Positions 52,770-62,474 are shown, numbered from the stretch's first letter. The stretch is DNA of 64,000 bases from JAUIKM01 sp964445695 (GCA_964445695.1 CAYULF010000015.1:81994-145993); one strand, 5' to 3'. Numbers and translations are program-made. The notes: generated by a model not told the origin, from the sequence alone.

Positions 52770-54131
52770 ATGTCTAAACTGTGGGAAAAAGGCATCGCAC
52801 TGGATCGCGAAGTGGAATTGTTTACCAGCGGCGAGGACGCCCGACTCGACCTGCACCTGGCCGAATTTGATGTTCTCGGCTCGATTGCACACGTGCAGAT
52901 GTTAATGTCGATCGAACTGTTGACGGAGTCCGACGGCGCGGCCCTGACGGCCGAACTGCGTCGCCTCCTTCCGGCGGCCCGCAACGGCGAACTGGAGATC
53001 GAGTCCGGCGTCGAGGATATACACTCACAGGTTGAATTGCTGTTGACGCGCAGTCTGGGCGAGATCGGCAAGCGCATTCACACGGCGCGTTCGCGCAACG
53101 ATCAGGTGTTGGTCGATCTCAAAATGTATCTGCGTGCCGAGATTCGCGCCATTGCCGAGCAGACGGCGGATCTGGCGCGCGAGCTGCTGCGTCTGTCGTA
53201 TAAACACCAGGACAAGTTGTTGCCGGGCTACACCCACCTGCAGGTGGCGATGCCCTCGTCCTTTGGTCTGTGGTTCGGCGCGTACGCGGAAAGTTTAACG
53301 GAAGATTTGTTTGCGCTGCAGGCGGCCTGGCGCCAGGCCAACCGCAATCCGCTCGGATCGGCGGCGGGCTACGGCAGTTCGATTCCGGTGAACCGCCTGT
53401 TAACCACGCGTCTGCTGGGATTTGAAGCGGTGAATGTCAATGTTGTGCACGCGCAGATGACGCGCGGTAAAATGGAGCGCAGCATGGCCTGGGCACTGTC
53501 GACGCTGGGCGCTACGATTGCGCGGATGTCCGCCGACGTGTGTTTTTACTCCTGCGACAACCTGCGTTTTATCTCGCTGCCGCCGGAGTTGAGCACGGGC
53601 TCGTCGATCATGCCGCACAAACACAATCCCGATGTGTTCGAACTGCTGCGGGCGCAAGGCAATCGCCTGCAGGCGCTGCCGAATGAAATGGCTCTGATAT
53701 GTGCGGGGCTGACTTCCGGTTATCACCGCGACGTGCAACTGTTAAAAGAACATCTGATTCCGTCCATCGGCATGCTACGGCGCTGCCTGCGTATGATGCG
53801 CGCCATTGTTGGCCGCCTGGAACCGCGCGCCGGCATCATGGACGCCGAACTCTACGACGCTGCATTCACGGTGGAAAACGTTAACAAACTTGTGGCCGAG
53901 GGCCTGCCGTTCCGCGACGCGTACCGCCGCGTGGCGGATGACGTGGCCGCGGGGAGTTTTGTTCCGAACCGCGACCTCCGGCACACGCACCTGGGCAGCA
54001 TCGGCAATCCCGGCAATGAACTTATCAGCGTGATGCTGGACGATGAATTGCAGCGCTTTGACTTTGAACGCGTAGACGCAGCGCTTGCTGAACTCGCCGC
54101 AGGAGACCTCTCCGCAACTCAGCACTCCTGA
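52770..54131 (+). CDS. argH: Argininosuccinate lyase
   Basis: 453 residues. Splits argininosuccinate into arginine and fumarate, the last arginine step. Contains GVEDIHSQVELLL, TARSRNDQVLVDLKMYLR, HLQVAMPSSFG and the superfamily signature TGSSIMPHKHNPDVFELLR (the common form is GSSxMPQKxNP). ATG at 52770 is 81 bp after the M20 gene. Completes the operon; argD (aminotransferase) is not in the window. Confidence 0.95.
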   Translation: MSKLWEKGIALDREVELFTSGEDARLDLHLAEFDVLGSIAHVQMLMSIELLTESDGAALTAELRRLLPAARNGELEIESGVEDIHSQVELLLTRSLGEIGKRIHTARSRNDQVLVDLKMYLRAEIRAIAEQTADLARELLRLSYKHQDKLLPGYTHLQVAMPSSFGLWFGAYAESLTEDLFALQAAWRQANRNPLGSAAGYGSSIPVNRLLTTRLLGFEAVNVNVVHAQMTRGKMERSMAWALSTLGATIARMSADVCFYSCDNLRFISLPPELSTGSSIMPHKHNPDVFELLRAQGNRLQALPNEMALICAGLTSGYHRDVQLLKEHLIPSIGMLRRCLRMMRAIVGRLEPRAGIMDAELYDAAFTVENVNKLVAEGLPFRDAYRRVADDVAAGSFVPNRDLRHTHLGSIGNPGNELISVMLDDELQRFDFERVDAALAELAAGDLSATQHS

Positions 54132-54181
54132 CGCGCGAACCAATAGAACGCGGGGATTGTACGGACAAACGCTGATCTCGC

Positions 54182-54235
54182 GGTGGTTAACAAAAGGAAA
54201 AACAAGCCGCAAGCTCAGGCGTAGCGGCGAAGTGG
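54182..54235 (+). repeat. Copy of interspersed repeat
   Basis: GGTGGTTAACAAAAGG, then AACAAGCCGCAAGCTCAGGC and GTAGCGGCGAAG. Confidence 0.62.
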
Positions 54236-54360
54236 TCGGTAGTGCAATATGCGCTGGACTTGTTCGCTTTAACAGCTTTTTGAAGGCGGGGAGGCAGATG
54301 CATGACTGTCCGAATTCGTCAACATGGAAATGGCTTTGTGACCGCCGCACCACATTTTAT

Positions 54361-54389
54361 TTGTGCGTTAGATCAAAAAATGATATTCT
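54361..54389 (+). promoter_or_regulatory. Predicted promoter of the FnIII secreted protein gene
   Basis: TTGTGC (54361-54366), 17-bp spacer, TATTCT (54384-54389). Confidence 0.42.
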
Positions 54390-54841
54390 CGAACGCGATT
54401 GTACCTGCAACCGCCGCGGCAGTCGGCGTGCTGTAATCCGGTCTGTGACAGGGCCGGAAGTGCGGAAGCAGGTACATTGTGCGAGGACAGCGTGAGTACC
54501 AGTATTGCCGAATCCGCTCATTAATGTTTCGGCTTTGTTCCGCCATATTCAGTCTCACCCTGTATTAACAATTCCGCGTTAAAAATCATTACGGACTCAA
54601 CAATCAGAGTTCGCGGGTATGTCGTTCCCGCCCGTACACAACACTCAATTCAAACACTGCCTTGCCGGAATCACAGGCGATTGTTCGTCGGCCGGGGTGA
54701 TACGCATTTTCCTTTGTGCGCAGACCCAGGTCGGCGGAGAGAGTCGTGATGCCGCCGCAACCATGCTCCAATTTGAGGACCAAACCAAACACACTGCCGG
54801 TCCACCTTCAGATACAATCACTTTTTACGAAGGATGTTGTC

Positions 54842-57064
54842 ATGAGAGTTGTCATTCGATTTATGTGCCTGGCGGCACTGTCCATCGCTTTGTTTAACAA
54901 TCCGGCGGCGGCGCGCGACGCCAGTCCGGTAATACTGACCGGAAATGACTTGCCCGCATTTCTGGGATATTTACCGGACGGAATCATTGCGTTCAACTAC
55001 ACGGGCGGCGTTTGGACGGACGTACCGCTGCAGATTGACGAGCGCGCCGTTAAAAACGGACACGACATGTATTTTGAGGATGGCGTGTGTACGCTCTCGA
55101 TCAGCGAGTGCAATCGCATCGACATCGACCTGCTGGTGTACACGGACGAAAACACGTTTGCCGGTGCGGACGACGACCCGACGTTTGACTCCGACGACGA
55201 GCTTGTACTGCGCGGTTCCGACGCCTCCGACCAGGCTCCGGCGGGCAGTTATCCGGCCGTGGTGCCGAACGGTTCCGAGCGCGTCGAGATTCAGGTAGAC
55301 GATCCGGTTAACAGTACCACCAAGTTTCTGTATCTGTTCGAGAAACCCGGCGGATACTCACCGCCGGCGTTCACGCCCGACGTGGCGTACAACTTTGTGC
55401 TGTTAAACCCGCCGCCCTACAATTCGCAGTTCGGGTTTAATCCGGAAAACTCAACTGTTGTGGCAAACGCGTACACGCAGCACTTTTCGGATCGGTGGAT
55501 TCACGATGAGATCAGCATTCTGCTCGGCACGGGCGTCGACATTCTGGACCGCCACAAACAGCTCTTTCCGAACTACGCCTGTTCACATACGGACGAAGGA
55601 TACTCCTACGGCGAGGGAGTATTCACGGCGAACATCAGCGGGCCGATCCGCGCCATTCGCGCGTATTTCGGCTCGCTGAGCGGGCCGCTGGTGGAGCGCA
55701 ATCACTTCTTTTACGCCGACCACGAGCAGATCGTGACCAAGCTGCGCGTGCACGCGATTGCAGGGAATATGGATGTGTACGACTACAACGCCAATGCCAT
55801 CGGCATGACGTATTACAACAATCTGAACCCGGGCGGTTTAAGTGTGGACGGCGTGCCCGACGCAGCCGCGACGGGCGAGTTAACATACGAGCTGATGAGC
55901 GGGCCGCAGGGCAGTATGTACATGGTGCACCAGCTGGAAACCAATGTGACGCTGGACGCAGTGACCTCGCGCTACGTGGACGCGGCCGACAACACCGGCG
56001 CGGACCCCTGCACGGGCGACAACTCGGCCTACGGCTACAGCGGCCCGGAGCTGGTTAACATTCCGGACACCGATCCGTTTACCGCGCCGCAGAATTTTCT
56101 GCGTATGTACCGCACTGTCTTGTATGAGGGCCCGAACAAAACGCCGGCCGACCTGAGTTATTTCCTGCAGTACCAACAGCAGCCGCTGATCATCAGCACG
56201 GACGGCGGCAGCGTGTGTTTAACACCCGCCGGTTTGTTTACCGATCAGATCGACAAAACTACAGCCCGCTGCAATTGGAACGCCGTGACGGGCGCTGTCA
56301 GTTACACGCTGCAGTGGCGCGCCGTCGGCGCGGGCAGCTGGAATACGATCGGCAGTTTAAGCGGGACGGACCACACGCTGACGGGGCTGGATCCGGATAC
56401 ACAATACGAATGGCAGATCAAAACGGTTTGCGGCGGCGACGAGTCATTGTTCAGTGCGTCACAGACTTTTACGACGCTGTTGTGCAACGCCGCGCCCGTT
56501 CCGACGGGACTGGCGGCCGCGGCTCAGAGCGCGTCTACGGCGTTGTTAAGCTGGGACGACATGGACGTGGAGTCCTACGACGTCGAGTTGTACCAGAAGC
56601 GCAACAACGGCGCACGGGTGCTGGAAGCGACGTACAACGCCGTGATGGACAATCAACAGCTCGTCTCGGGTCTGAGCGACAAAAAGAACTACTCGTTCCG
56701 CGTACGCTCGAACTGCAACGGGCAAACGTCGGCCTACACTGCTTACTTCGACTTCAACACGGCGGGCGCGCGGCGCGGCGTCGATCCGGCGTCAACAGCC
56801 GACGTCGGAGCAGTTTTCAGTCTGAGTCCGAATCCGACGGACGGCGCACTGGAGGTCAGGCTGGAGGCCGTTGAGGGCGGCGCGTGGACAATTGAGATCA
56901 GCGATCTGCGCGGGCGCGTGGTGCAGGAGCACAACTGGAAGAGTATCGCGGGTGCGCACACGCTGCAGCTGGATGTGCGCCGGCTGGACGCCGCCGTGTA
57001 CTTTGTAACGCTGCGCGACGCGGAGGGCCGCGCGCAGGGCAGTGCGAAGTTGTTTAAATTCTGA
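54842..57064 (+). CDS. Secreted protein with fibronectin type III domains and T9SS sorting domain
   Basis: 740 residues. Signal peptide about 1-24 ending AAAR. A large N-terminal region (25-~455) has many Asp/Tyr/Asn and no domain I recognise (LLVYTDENTFAGADDDPTFD, RIDIDLLVYT). Two fibronectin type III-like domains cover about 465-655 (NAVTGAVSYTLQWRAVGAGS, TGLDPDTQYEWQIKTVCGG). A T9SS sorting domain ends the protein (FSLSPNPTDGALEVRLE to LFKF). Expected on the cell surface; substrate or partner unknown. ATG at 54842 follows GAAGGATG. A strong terminator follows. Confidence 0.85.
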   Translation: MRVVIRFMCLAALSIALFNNPAAARDASPVILTGNDLPAFLGYLPDGIIAFNYTGGVWTDVPLQIDERAVKNGHDMYFEDGVCTLSISECNRIDIDLLVYTDENTFAGADDDPTFDSDDELVLRGSDASDQAPAGSYPAVVPNGSERVEIQVDDPVNSTTKFLYLFEKPGGYSPPAFTPDVAYNFVLLNPPPYNSQFGFNPENSTVVANAYTQHFSDRWIHDEISILLGTGVDILDRHKQLFPNYACSHTDEGYSYGEGVFTANISGPIRAIRAYFGSLSGPLVERNHFFYADHEQIVTKLRVHAIAGNMDVYDYNANAIGMTYYNNLNPGGLSVDGVPDAAATGELTYELMSGPQGSMYMVHQLETNVTLDAVTSRYVDAADNTGADPCTGDNSAYGYSGPELVNIPDTDPFTAPQNFLRMYRTVLYEGPNKTPADLSYFLQYQQQPLIISTDGGSVCLTPAGLFTDQIDKTTARCNWNAVTGAVSYTLQWRAVGAGSWNTIGSLSGTDHTLTGLDPDTQYEWQIKTVCGGDESLFSASQTFTTLLCNAAPVPTGLAAAAQSASTALLSWDDMDVESYDVELYQKRNNGARVLEATYNAVMDNQQLVSGLSDKKNYSFRVRSNCNGQTSAYTAYFDFNTAGARRGVDPASTADVGAVFSLSPNPTDGALEVRLEAVEGGAWTIEISDLRGRVVQEHNWKSIAGAHTLQLDVRRLDAAVYFVTLRDAEGRAQGSAKLFKF

Positions 57065-57112
57065 TCTGAATTGGACGGCTCACACGCAACTGTGAGAATG
57101 TTTAACACAAGA

Positions 57113-57152
57113 ACGCCCCGACCTGTTTAACAGGTTCGGGGCGTGTTTTTTC
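57113..57152 (+). terminator. Terminator after the FnIII protein gene
   Basis: ACGCCCCGACCTG pairs with CAGGTTCGGGGCGT (one bulge) around a TTTAA loop, then GTTTTTTT. Confidence 0.9.
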
Positions 57153-57173
57153 ACTGATACGACTGTGCGCGCG

Positions 57174-57237
57174 GTGGTGAACAAAAGAGTCAAAAAGCAA
57201 GCCGCAAGGGCAAGCCCGCAGTGGCGCTGCAATCAGG
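57174..57237 (+). repeat. Copy of interspersed repeat
   Basis: GTGAACAAAAGAGTCAAAAA, GCAAGCCGCAAGGGCAAGCC and GGCGCTGCAATCAGG; the last block recurs at 63742. Confidence 0.65.
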
Positions 57238-57254
57238 AAAGGCGCATTACCGCG

Positions 57255-57545
57255 TCAGTCCGGAGCCAGAGTGAGCGTTAAAAAGTACTCGCCGCCGGCT
57301 TCCACGCTGATTTCGGAGAGCTCGATGTGGCCGTATTCGGCGTGGTTGGCGCTGAGTTTGTACACGCCGGGCGCAACATCGCCAAAGCGAAACTGGCCCT
57401 CAAAGGAACTGTTGGCGCGCAATGTGACGTCGGGCGAGCTGAGAATTACAACGGCTGCGGAGACGTCCTCACCGTCAAGATCGACGATTTCGCCGCGAAC
57501 CTCAATCTCAGCGGAACTTGCCTGGGGAGTGACCTCGAATTCCAT
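57255..57545 (-). CDS. Small carboxypeptidase-regulatory-like beta-sandwich protein
   Basis: 96 residues. A beta-sandwich resembling the carboxypeptidase regulatory-like domain: VRGEIVDLDGEDVSAAVVIL, SFEGQFRFGDVAPGVYKLSA and AGGEYFLTLTLAPD. No signal peptide visible. The ATG at 57545 is taken; a TTG at 57608 would add 21 residues. Divergent from the SARP-like regulator. Possibly a structural or ligand-binding module; function unknown. Confidence 0.65.
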   Translation of the reverse strand: MEFEVTPQASSAEIEVRGEIVDLDGEDVSAAVVILSSPDVTLRANSSFEGQFRFGDVAPGVYKLSANHAEYGHIELSEISVEAGGEYFLTLTLAPD

Positions 57546-57705
57546 GAGCGGACCTGCAGGAATAGATGGCTTGAATTGAAAAAACAGCGAGCGTTTGCCC
57601 GGGTGCAATATACGGAAATGCCTGCGTTCGCGGACAGCAAAGCGGGGGGAAGGTCAAATTGTGGCGGAGGTGTCCGATGTGCGGAAATTCGCGTATTTTG
57701 GGCGC

Positions 57706-59895
57706 ATGGCGCAGAGCAAGGATTTCAGGGGAGAGCTTGAAGCGGCGCGCAGCCTGCCACCCGGAGCAGAACGGGCGGAAAGACTGTACATGCTGGCACA
57801 CAACTACGCGGAATTCGCCGGCAGTGAAGCCATCGATATTTGCCGCGAGTCCCTGCGCGAGTGCGAAGAACTGGGGCTGGATCCGCTGCGCCTGACCGTA
57901 AAACGCACGCTGGGCCGCTGCCTGGCGGAGCAGGGCAAAGCCGACGAAGCGCTGGCCGTACTCAATGAGGTATTGCCGGAATACGAAGAACGCCACGAAA
58001 TTCTGGGCATAGCGCGCACGCTGAACATCATGGGCTCGGCCTGCGAACTGACGGGGCAATTCGACGAAGCGCTCGAATACTTTTCGCGCGCGCTGCTGAT
58101 GCACGAAAGCGAGCAGGATCCCGAGCTGACGGTCATTGTCCAGAACAACATCGGCGTGGTCTACCGCAAGCTGGGCGAGTATCAGTCGGCCCTGGTTTTC
58201 CAGAACAAAGCGCTGAAAGCGGCGCGCGAGAACGGCTTCCGCTATCTGCAGGCGCGCACGCTGAACAGCCTGGGCGCCATCCGCACGCAGATAAAGGACC
58301 ACGAGGGCGCGCTGCAGTGTTTTATGGACAGCCTGGAAATGGCGTCCAACCTGCGGCCTAATATGTTCCAGTCGCGCGGCATGGTCAATATCGGCGAGCT
58401 GAACATCCGGCTGGGGCGTCACGCCAACGCGCTGCAGTGGCTGTACCGCGCCGTCGCAAAAGCCGGTGAGCTGAACGACACCTTCAGCCTGGCGCACTCG
58501 CGCCTCTCGCTGGGGCAGGCGCACGCGGGCCTAGGCAATTACGCCGGCGCGCTGGAGGACCTGACGGAGGCGATGCGCCTGTTTACGGACCTGAACGAAA
58601 GTTATGCACAGGCGTCCTGCCTGCAGCATATCGCCGCCACGTTGCTGGCGATGAAGGAGCTGGATTCGGCCTCGCGCTACGTGGATCAGGCGCTGCAGCT
58701 GGCGCAGGAAGTGCGCAACGTGGAGGCGCAGACGGAATCGGCGGTGCTGCGCATTGAGATCGTGCTGCAAATGGACGCGTCGGCGGACATCGAAGATGAG
58801 TTGAATACGGCGCGTGAGCAGGCGCGGGGTCAGGGACACACGGAGTTGCTGGCGCAGCTCTGTCTGCTGGAGGCGCAGTGGCGCAGGCAGCGCGGCGACG
58901 AACGCGCGGCGCGGCGCCTGGAGCGCGAGCACGCGGAGATGGTGCGGCGCGAAGAAGACGAAGAAAAACGTCGCAAGGCGGAGCGCGCCCTGCTGGACGC
59001 GGAACTGAATGCGGCGCTGCTGAGCGCCGGGCGCGGCGTGCCTTCGGGCGGCTTTGCGCTGGTGGACGACCTGCGGCAGACGCTGCGCGACCTGCGCCGC
59101 AAACGCCTGGAGGAAATGGACGAAGAGGCCGAACCCGGCGCGCCGCGATTTGTGGTGCGGACGCTCGGGCGCTTTGCCGTGGAGATTGACGGTCGCGAGT
59201 TAAACGCCGACGACTGGAAGCGCAAGAAGGCGCGCGACATTTTCAAACTGCTGCTGATCAACTACAAACAGCAGTTAAACGCAGACTTCATCATCAACGC
59301 CATCTGGGGCGAGGCGGGCGGCCGCAACCTGACGCCCTCGCTGTGGAACGCGGTGTCCTACCTGCGCAAGGCGCTGGAGCCGGGCCTCAAACCGCACACG
59401 CCGTCGACGTACATCCTGATCAACGACAAGTCCTACAGTCTCGATCTGGGCGAGGGCGCGGAGATTGATTTCATTCGATTTGCGGAAGAATGCGCGGCTG
59501 CGCGCAGGCTGAAGGACGGCGGCGACAAGGCCGAGCGCCTGGCGGAGGCGCTGGAGCTGTACCGCGGCGCCCTGCTGCCGGAAGACGTGGGCGAGGCCTG
59601 GAGCGAACACGAGCGCCTGAGTCTGCAGGAAGAATTCACCGCGGCGTCGCTCAAGCTGGCGCAGCTGCACTACGACCACGGCGCACCGCAGCAGGCCGTT
59701 CAGGTGCTGCGGAATGTTCTGGCGCAGGACGAACTGAACCACGACGCCTGGCACGCGATGCTGGAGATTCTGCTGGATACGGACCAGACCGGCGAGGCAC
59801 GCAAGGCCTGGCAGCGCTGTCAGAGTTGTTTCAAGCGCGAGCTGGACGCCGATCCGCCGGCGATGCTGCAGGCTTTGATGCGCGGAGTGGGATAG
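57706..59895 (+). CDS. TPR and SARP/BTAD-type transcription regulator
   Basis: 729 residues. Residues ~10-380 carry TPRs (ALAVLNEVLPEYEERHEILG, ALEYFSRALLMHESEQDPEL). A Glu/Arg-rich coiled coil spans about 390-450. Residues ~480-580 are an OmpR-like winged helix (VRTLGRFAVEIDGRELNADD, KARDIFKLLLINYKQQLNAD, NAVSYLRKALEP). The last ~140 are a bacterial transcriptional activation domain (FIRFAEECAAARRL, RKAWQRCQSCFKREL). The sensor TPRs come first, the reverse of most actinobacterial SARPs. ATG at 57706 is chosen; GTG at 57661 is possible. Targets unknown. Confidence 0.85.
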   Translation: MAQSKDFRGELEAARSLPPGAERAERLYMLAHNYAEFAGSEAIDICRESLRECEELGLDPLRLTVKRTLGRCLAEQGKADEALAVLNEVLPEYEERHEILGIARTLNIMGSACELTGQFDEALEYFSRALLMHESEQDPELTVIVQNNIGVVYRKLGEYQSALVFQNKALKAARENGFRYLQARTLNSLGAIRTQIKDHEGALQCFMDSLEMASNLRPNMFQSRGMVNIGELNIRLGRHANALQWLYRAVAKAGELNDTFSLAHSRLSLGQAHAGLGNYAGALEDLTEAMRLFTDLNESYAQASCLQHIAATLLAMKELDSASRYVDQALQLAQEVRNVEAQTESAVLRIEIVLQMDASADIEDELNTAREQARGQGHTELLAQLCLLEAQWRRQRGDERAARRLEREHAEMVRREEDEEKRRKAERALLDAELNAALLSAGRGVPSGGFALVDDLRQTLRDLRRKRLEEMDEEAEPGAPRFVVRTLGRFAVEIDGRELNADDWKRKKARDIFKLLLINYKQQLNADFIINAIWGEAGGRNLTPSLWNAVSYLRKALEPGLKPHTPSTYILINDKSYSLDLGEGAEIDFIRFAEECAAARRLKDGGDKAERLAEALELYRGALLPEDVGEAWSEHERLSLQEEFTAASLKLAQLHYDHGAPQQAVQVLRNVLAQDELNHDAWHAMLEILLDTDQTGEARKAWQRCQSCFKRELDADPPAMLQALMRGVG

Positions 59896-59928
59896 AGGCG
59901 TCCGGCGAGACTTTTTACTTAAACATTA

Positions 59929-61359
59929 TCACAGCGTCTTCAAATACTCAATCACCGCGCTGCGCTCGGCATCTGTTAACTTGTCGCCGAAGCGGTGGCC
60001 GCCGTTGCCGTGGCCCGGCAGACTGCTGTCGTAGATTTCGGAATCGTCGCCGCCCGTGCTCTGCACGTCGTAGCGCCAGCCGCCCTTGACTTTATCGTAG
60101 TCGCTGTTGTCAAAGCGGCGCTTCCAGGCCGCCGGGCGGTTTTTGCTGTCGAGCATGTCCAGCAGGGTCGGCACCGAGCCGTTGTGCAGGTAGGGCGCCG
60201 TGGCCCAGACGCCCACCAGCGGCGGAGCGACGTAGCCGTCCGAAGCTTCGATGCGCGCCGAATACTCGCCCTGAGCAAACCAGGAACTGTTAAACAGGTT
60301 AACATGCGCCGACCACAAGCCGGAGTAACTCTCTGTCAACATCGGGTCCGTGTCGATGACGTCGAGCGGCACAACGACGTTGGGGTACTGCACGCCGTCG
60401 GAGTATTTGCCGTGGCAGTCGCTGCAGGTGGACTCAAAGATCTGTTTGCCGTCGGCGGCCAGCTCTTCGTCGACGGGCCAGGGGTATTTCGGCGCTTCGA
60501 TTGAATTGATGTAAGCCAGCACGTCGCCGAAATGTTGATCGGTTTGACGCGCTTCGATGCTGTCGCTCAATGTTAAAATACTGGCGGCCATTAACAGGCG
60601 CGAAAAGCTGCCGCGACCGATGCCGCTGTAAAACATGGCGTGTTTGTATTTGAGCAGCCACCAGGCCGGCACGTCGCTCGGGATGATTTCGTCGGCGGGC
60701 GGCAGGGCGGGCGAGGGGACGTCGCGCCACTCCAGCGTCTGCGGATCGCGGTGCGCCGCCAGCACAAAGGTCAGTTTGTCGGCCGGATTGGTTCCGCGCA
60801 CTTTGGTGACGATCTGCGGACCCGTGGCCACGATGGCGCGGCGGTAGGACTCAAAGGCTTCGCGTTCGGGCGACTCCGCGCCGTAGGCGTTTTCGACCAT
60901 CAACGTCAGCAGGCCGAAAAACTGCGAGTTGTCGACAGTGAAGTCGCGCGTGTTGTTGCCGAGTCCGACGACCAGTTCGCCGTTCAGGTACTCGGCGTGG
61001 CAGAGCAGGCAGTTTTGCGTCACGACGCGCGTGCCGTTGGGTGCGTCGACCGCCGTGGAAAAATGCGACAGCGTGGCATTGTCGCCCTCGCGGCCAAGTG
61101 CATTTTCCTGATTCTCACCCAGCGCCTGTTTGAATACCTCGATCGGCACGCCGCTGTTGAGGTAGTCGCCCGTGACGAGGTACTGAAAACCTGCCCCGGC
61201 GTCGCCGTCGCGCTGCGCTGAAGGCGAAATATAGGTCAGATTGTATTCGGGGTCGTCTTCGTGATCGTGCCCGCCGACGGTATCGGAACAGGCGATAAGC
61301 AGGACGAGCATCAGTCCCGTCGCAGCCAACAATTGTATCGTGTGTGGTTTATGAGCCAT
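59929..61359 (-). CDS. Lipoprotein di-haem cytochrome c (CCP/RoxA-like)
   Basis: 476 residues. Lipoprotein signal with the lipobox IAC (Cys24). Two haem c sites: C117-L-L-C-H121 and a CSDCHGKYSDG motif near 315. The C-terminal VGVWATAPYLHNGSVPTLLDML resembles the RoxA/peroxidase-type second haem domain. Ends in a helix typical of class I cytochromes (LTDAERSAVIEYLKTL). Exported and membrane-anchored; redox partner unknown. ATG at 61359. Divergent from the MscS channel. Confidence 0.85.
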   Translation of the reverse strand: MAHKPHTIQLLAATGLMLVLLIACSDTVGGHDHEDDPEYNLTYISPSAQRDGDAGAGFQYLVTGDYLNSGVPIEVFKQALGENQENALGREGDNATLSHFSTAVDAPNGTRVVTQNCLLCHAEYLNGELVVGLGNNTRDFTVDNSQFFGLLTLMVENAYGAESPEREAFESYRRAIVATGPQIVTKVRGTNPADKLTFVLAAHRDPQTLEWRDVPSPALPPADEIIPSDVPAWWLLKYKHAMFYSGIGRGSFSRLLMAASILTLSDSIEARQTDQHFGDVLAYINSIEAPKYPWPVDEELAADGKQIFESTCSDCHGKYSDGVQYPNVVVPLDVIDTDPMLTESYSGLWSAHVNLFNSSWFAQGEYSARIEASDGYVAPPLVGVWATAPYLHNGSVPTLLDMLDSKNRPAAWKRRFDNSDYDKVKGGWRYDVQSTGGDDSEIYDSSLPGHGNGGHRFGDKLTDAERSAVIEYLKTL

Positions 61360-61610
61360 TGGAACGTTCTCCGGAGAGTGGCCGGGCACGGCGCGAACGC
61401 GGTGCGGCCGGGATAAAATGAGCGGACGATAAATTACACATTCCGGCGGAATGCACACGACACGAAGCAGCCCTCCCATTCGTCAAGCGCGCATGATTTG
61501 ACGACAAATACCCGTACATTGCGAATTCGCGACAAAACGAAAAGCGCACGGCGACCGTAAGCGGCGCGCTTTTGGCACGAAAACGCACAAAAGGACAAGG
61601 ACAAGCGACG

Positions 61611-62474
61611 ATGGACCAGAAGTGGCTGGGATCTCTGGTGGATAATATTTCCAGTCTGTTTCACAGCAGCGCGACGGATCGCCTGTTGCAGACGCTGGTG
61701 GTTGTGGCGGTCGGCTGGGTGCTGTACCGCATTGTATTGAGCCTGGTGTATCGTCGCGTGGAGCAGCCCCTGCTGCGCATTATGTGGCGCCAGACCGTTT
61801 CTTATCTGTTCCTTTTTGTCGGTTTTGTGGTTGCGATCAAAATCTGGATTGAGGACAGCGCTTCCATCGTCACGATTCTTTCGCTTATCGCCGCGGCGCT
61901 CACAATCAGCATGAAAGAAATTATTCTTTCGATAGCAGGCTGGGTCGTCATTCTCTGGCGCGGGCTGTTTGTGATTGGCGACAGGATTGTTGTTAACGAG
62001 TCGGCCGGCGATGTGATCGGCACGGGCGTACTGTATTTTACGATGGCCGAGGTCGACGTTGTTAATCACCGCCAGATTTTAACAGGTCGCATTATCAAGG
62101 TGCCCAATTCGACGGTGTTGAACTACTCCGTGTTTAACTACACGCACAACAATCCATATATCTGGCACGAGGTTTCGGCCCGCGTAAAAGTCAGTTCCAA
62201 CTGGCGCGCGGCGGAGGAAATCATGCTGCGTCACGTTAACGACCTGCACCGCGAAGTTGCCGACAAATACGACAAAATGGCGGCGGAGCCGGAAAAACAC
62301 CTGTTGTTGCACGGCGCGCGTCCGGGCACGGCAATTCGCGTGGAAGGCGAAGTAGTGGTTCTCGCCGGTCGTTTCCTCACGAACGTGACCGAGCTGAGTT
62401 CGGTAGAAGATACTTTCTGGCGCAACTTTCTTTCCGACTGCGCCAAAGACGAATCGATTACACTGACGACCTGA
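61611..62474 (+). CDS. MscS-family mechanosensitive channel
   Basis: 287 residues. Three or four membrane helices in 25-145 (LLQTLVVVAVGWVLYRIVLS, SYLFLFVGFVVAIKIWI, IVTILSLIAAALTISMKEII), followed by the MscS beta domain: IAGWVVILWRGLFVIGDRIV and NSTVLNYSVFNYTHNNPYIW, then VKVSSNWRAAEEIMLRHVND. Inner-membrane channel that releases osmolytes. A hairpin with AAAAGCGC/GCGCTTTT arms lies at 61541-61574, just before the start. ATG at 61611. Confidence 0.9.
   Translation: MDQKWLGSLVDNISSLFHSSATDRLLQTLVVVAVGWVLYRIVLSLVYRRVEQPLLRIMWRQTVSYLFLFVGFVVAIKIWIEDSASIVTILSLIAAALTISMKEIILSIAGWVVILWRGLFVIGDRIVVNESAGDVIGTGVLYFTMAEVDVVNHRQILTGRIIKVPNSTVLNYSVFNYTHNNPYIWHEVSARVKVSSNWRAAEEIMLRHVNDLHREVADKYDKMAAEPEKHLLLHGARPGTAIRVEGEVVVLAGRFLTNVTELSSVEDTFWRNFLSDCAKDESITLTT

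Larger units (their letters stand above)
54132..54841. other. Intergenic region after argH
   Basis: No gene supported. Carries a repeat copy at 54182-54235 and a promoter-like pair at 54361-54389, leaving a leader of about 445 nt before the secreted protein. Confidence 0.5.
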
